In this document: positions 20,908 through 21,111 of the stretch, piece by piece | Numbering within the stretch: the stretch's first letter is position 1 | How the letters are laid out: every line of letters starts with the position of its first letter | DNA from: Bordetella parapertussis | GTDB taxonomy: Bacteria; Pseudomonadota; Gammaproteobacteria; Burkholderiales; Burkholderiaceae_D | Reading direction: 5' to 3' | Assembly (NCBI GenBank): GCA_945883145.1 | Contig: CAMCXB010000041.1 | Location: forward strand, 1 to 21,111 | DNA length: 21,111 nucleotides | Notes under the pieces: generated by a model | The model's input: only the letters and a program-made list of their open reading frames with translations | Databases searched by the model: none | What the model was told of the DNA's origin: nothing | Program-made: the position numbers and the translations under genes

Positions 20908-21111
20908 ATGGCTAAGTCATCATTCATCAAGCGATTTCATTGTGGCGTGATGCAAGGGATGGCGCTATTGAGTTGTGTGCAAATTTTATTTGCAGCCTCT
21001 TTGCTAATGATGTCATCCGGGTTGATGCTCACTGAATCTGCACTTTTAAGCACGCATACACAAGAAAAAAATATTGCACTTCAGGCGGCGCAATCCGCAT
21101 TGGCTGATGCG
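20908..21111 (+). CDS. pilX: Type IV pilus minor pilin PilX, 3' end beyond the window
   Basis: Sixty-eight codons are visible, open to the end of the window. A basic leader (KSSFIKRFHCGVMQG) is followed by the hydrophobic helix MALLSCVQILFAASLLMMSS and then by EKNIALQAAQSALADA, which matches the conserved AFQAAEAAL-type segment of PilX. No Glu is present at +5 of the mature form; that is normal for PilX and its type II secretion counterpart GspK. The start three bases after pilW and its place third in pilV-pilW-pilX support the call. PilY1 and PilE/FimT-like genes would be expected downstream. Confidence 0.8.
   Translation, partial: MAKSSFIKRFHCGVMQGMALLSCVQILFAASLLMMSSGLMLTESALLSTHTQEKNIALQAAQSALADA

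Noticed and set aside
1..21111. CRISPR array, tRNA or rRNA gene, transposase
   Set aside because: No spaced repeats, cloverleaf-like segments, rRNA motifs or transposase domains could be recognised on either strand.

Overview
This window is AT-leaning proteobacterial DNA, most probably from a betaproteobacterium. The reasons are System I (Ccm) cytochrome c maturation, a YaeQ protein of the form common in that class, a pilV-pilW-pilX minor pilin cluster, a protocatechuate-branch pcaD-pcaC pair and an arsR-arsC-acr3-arsH operon. I cannot name the genus from sequence alone. No rRNA, tRNA, CRISPR array or intact mobile element is visible.

Layout. 1-971 (+): 3' part of pcaD, then pcaC. 973-3647 (-): arsenic operon arsR-arsC-acr3-arsH, convergent with pcaC and driven by a promoter that lies directly against the arsR start codon. 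3760-4600: a decay zone holding a broken ORF6N-domain (phage antirepressor-like) gene and, beyond it, a second truncated copy of the arsR 5' end plus upstream DNA; together they form a diverged direct repeat of about 190 bp. 4766-8971 (+): ccmI-ccmF-ccmG-ccmH, chained by three ATGA overlaps, with no ccmA-E upstream. 8996-10198 (+): a ketopantoate reductase family gene and a small cupin. 10217-12088 (-): a serralysin-like zinc metalloprotease. 12317-12919 (-): a Tat-exported beta-carbonic-anhydrase-like protein ending in a clear terminator. 13385-14659 (+): an exported Ala/Pro/Lys-rich protein with a C-terminal NTF2-like domain and its own terminator. 14802-15935 (+): acyl-CoA dehydrogenase. 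15936-16261: a 40-bp pure A/T tract next to DnaA-box-like sites. 16262-16798 (+): yaeQ. 17020-19273 (+): a promoter with an embedded perfect Fur-box palindrome, then a FecA-like TonB-dependent receptor. 19425-21111 (+): pilV, pilW and the start of pilX.

How the genes work together. The ars operon makes a complete detoxification module: sensing, As(V) reduction, As(III) efflux and organoarsenical oxidation. The four ccm genes supply the haem-ligation and apocytochrome thiol-handling half of System I, so CcmABCDE must be encoded elsewhere. The FecA-like receptor is predicted to be iron-repressed. The pilin genes encode minor pilins of a type IV pilus.

I did not find a convincing new multi-gene system. 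The items most worth a second look are the arsR duplication around the ORF6N remnant with its 27-bp perfect palindrome, the CcmH without a signal peptide, the serralysin without RTX repeats, the Tat carbonic anhydrase with a CPCC motif before its twin arginine, and the DnaA-box/AT-rich intergenic region.
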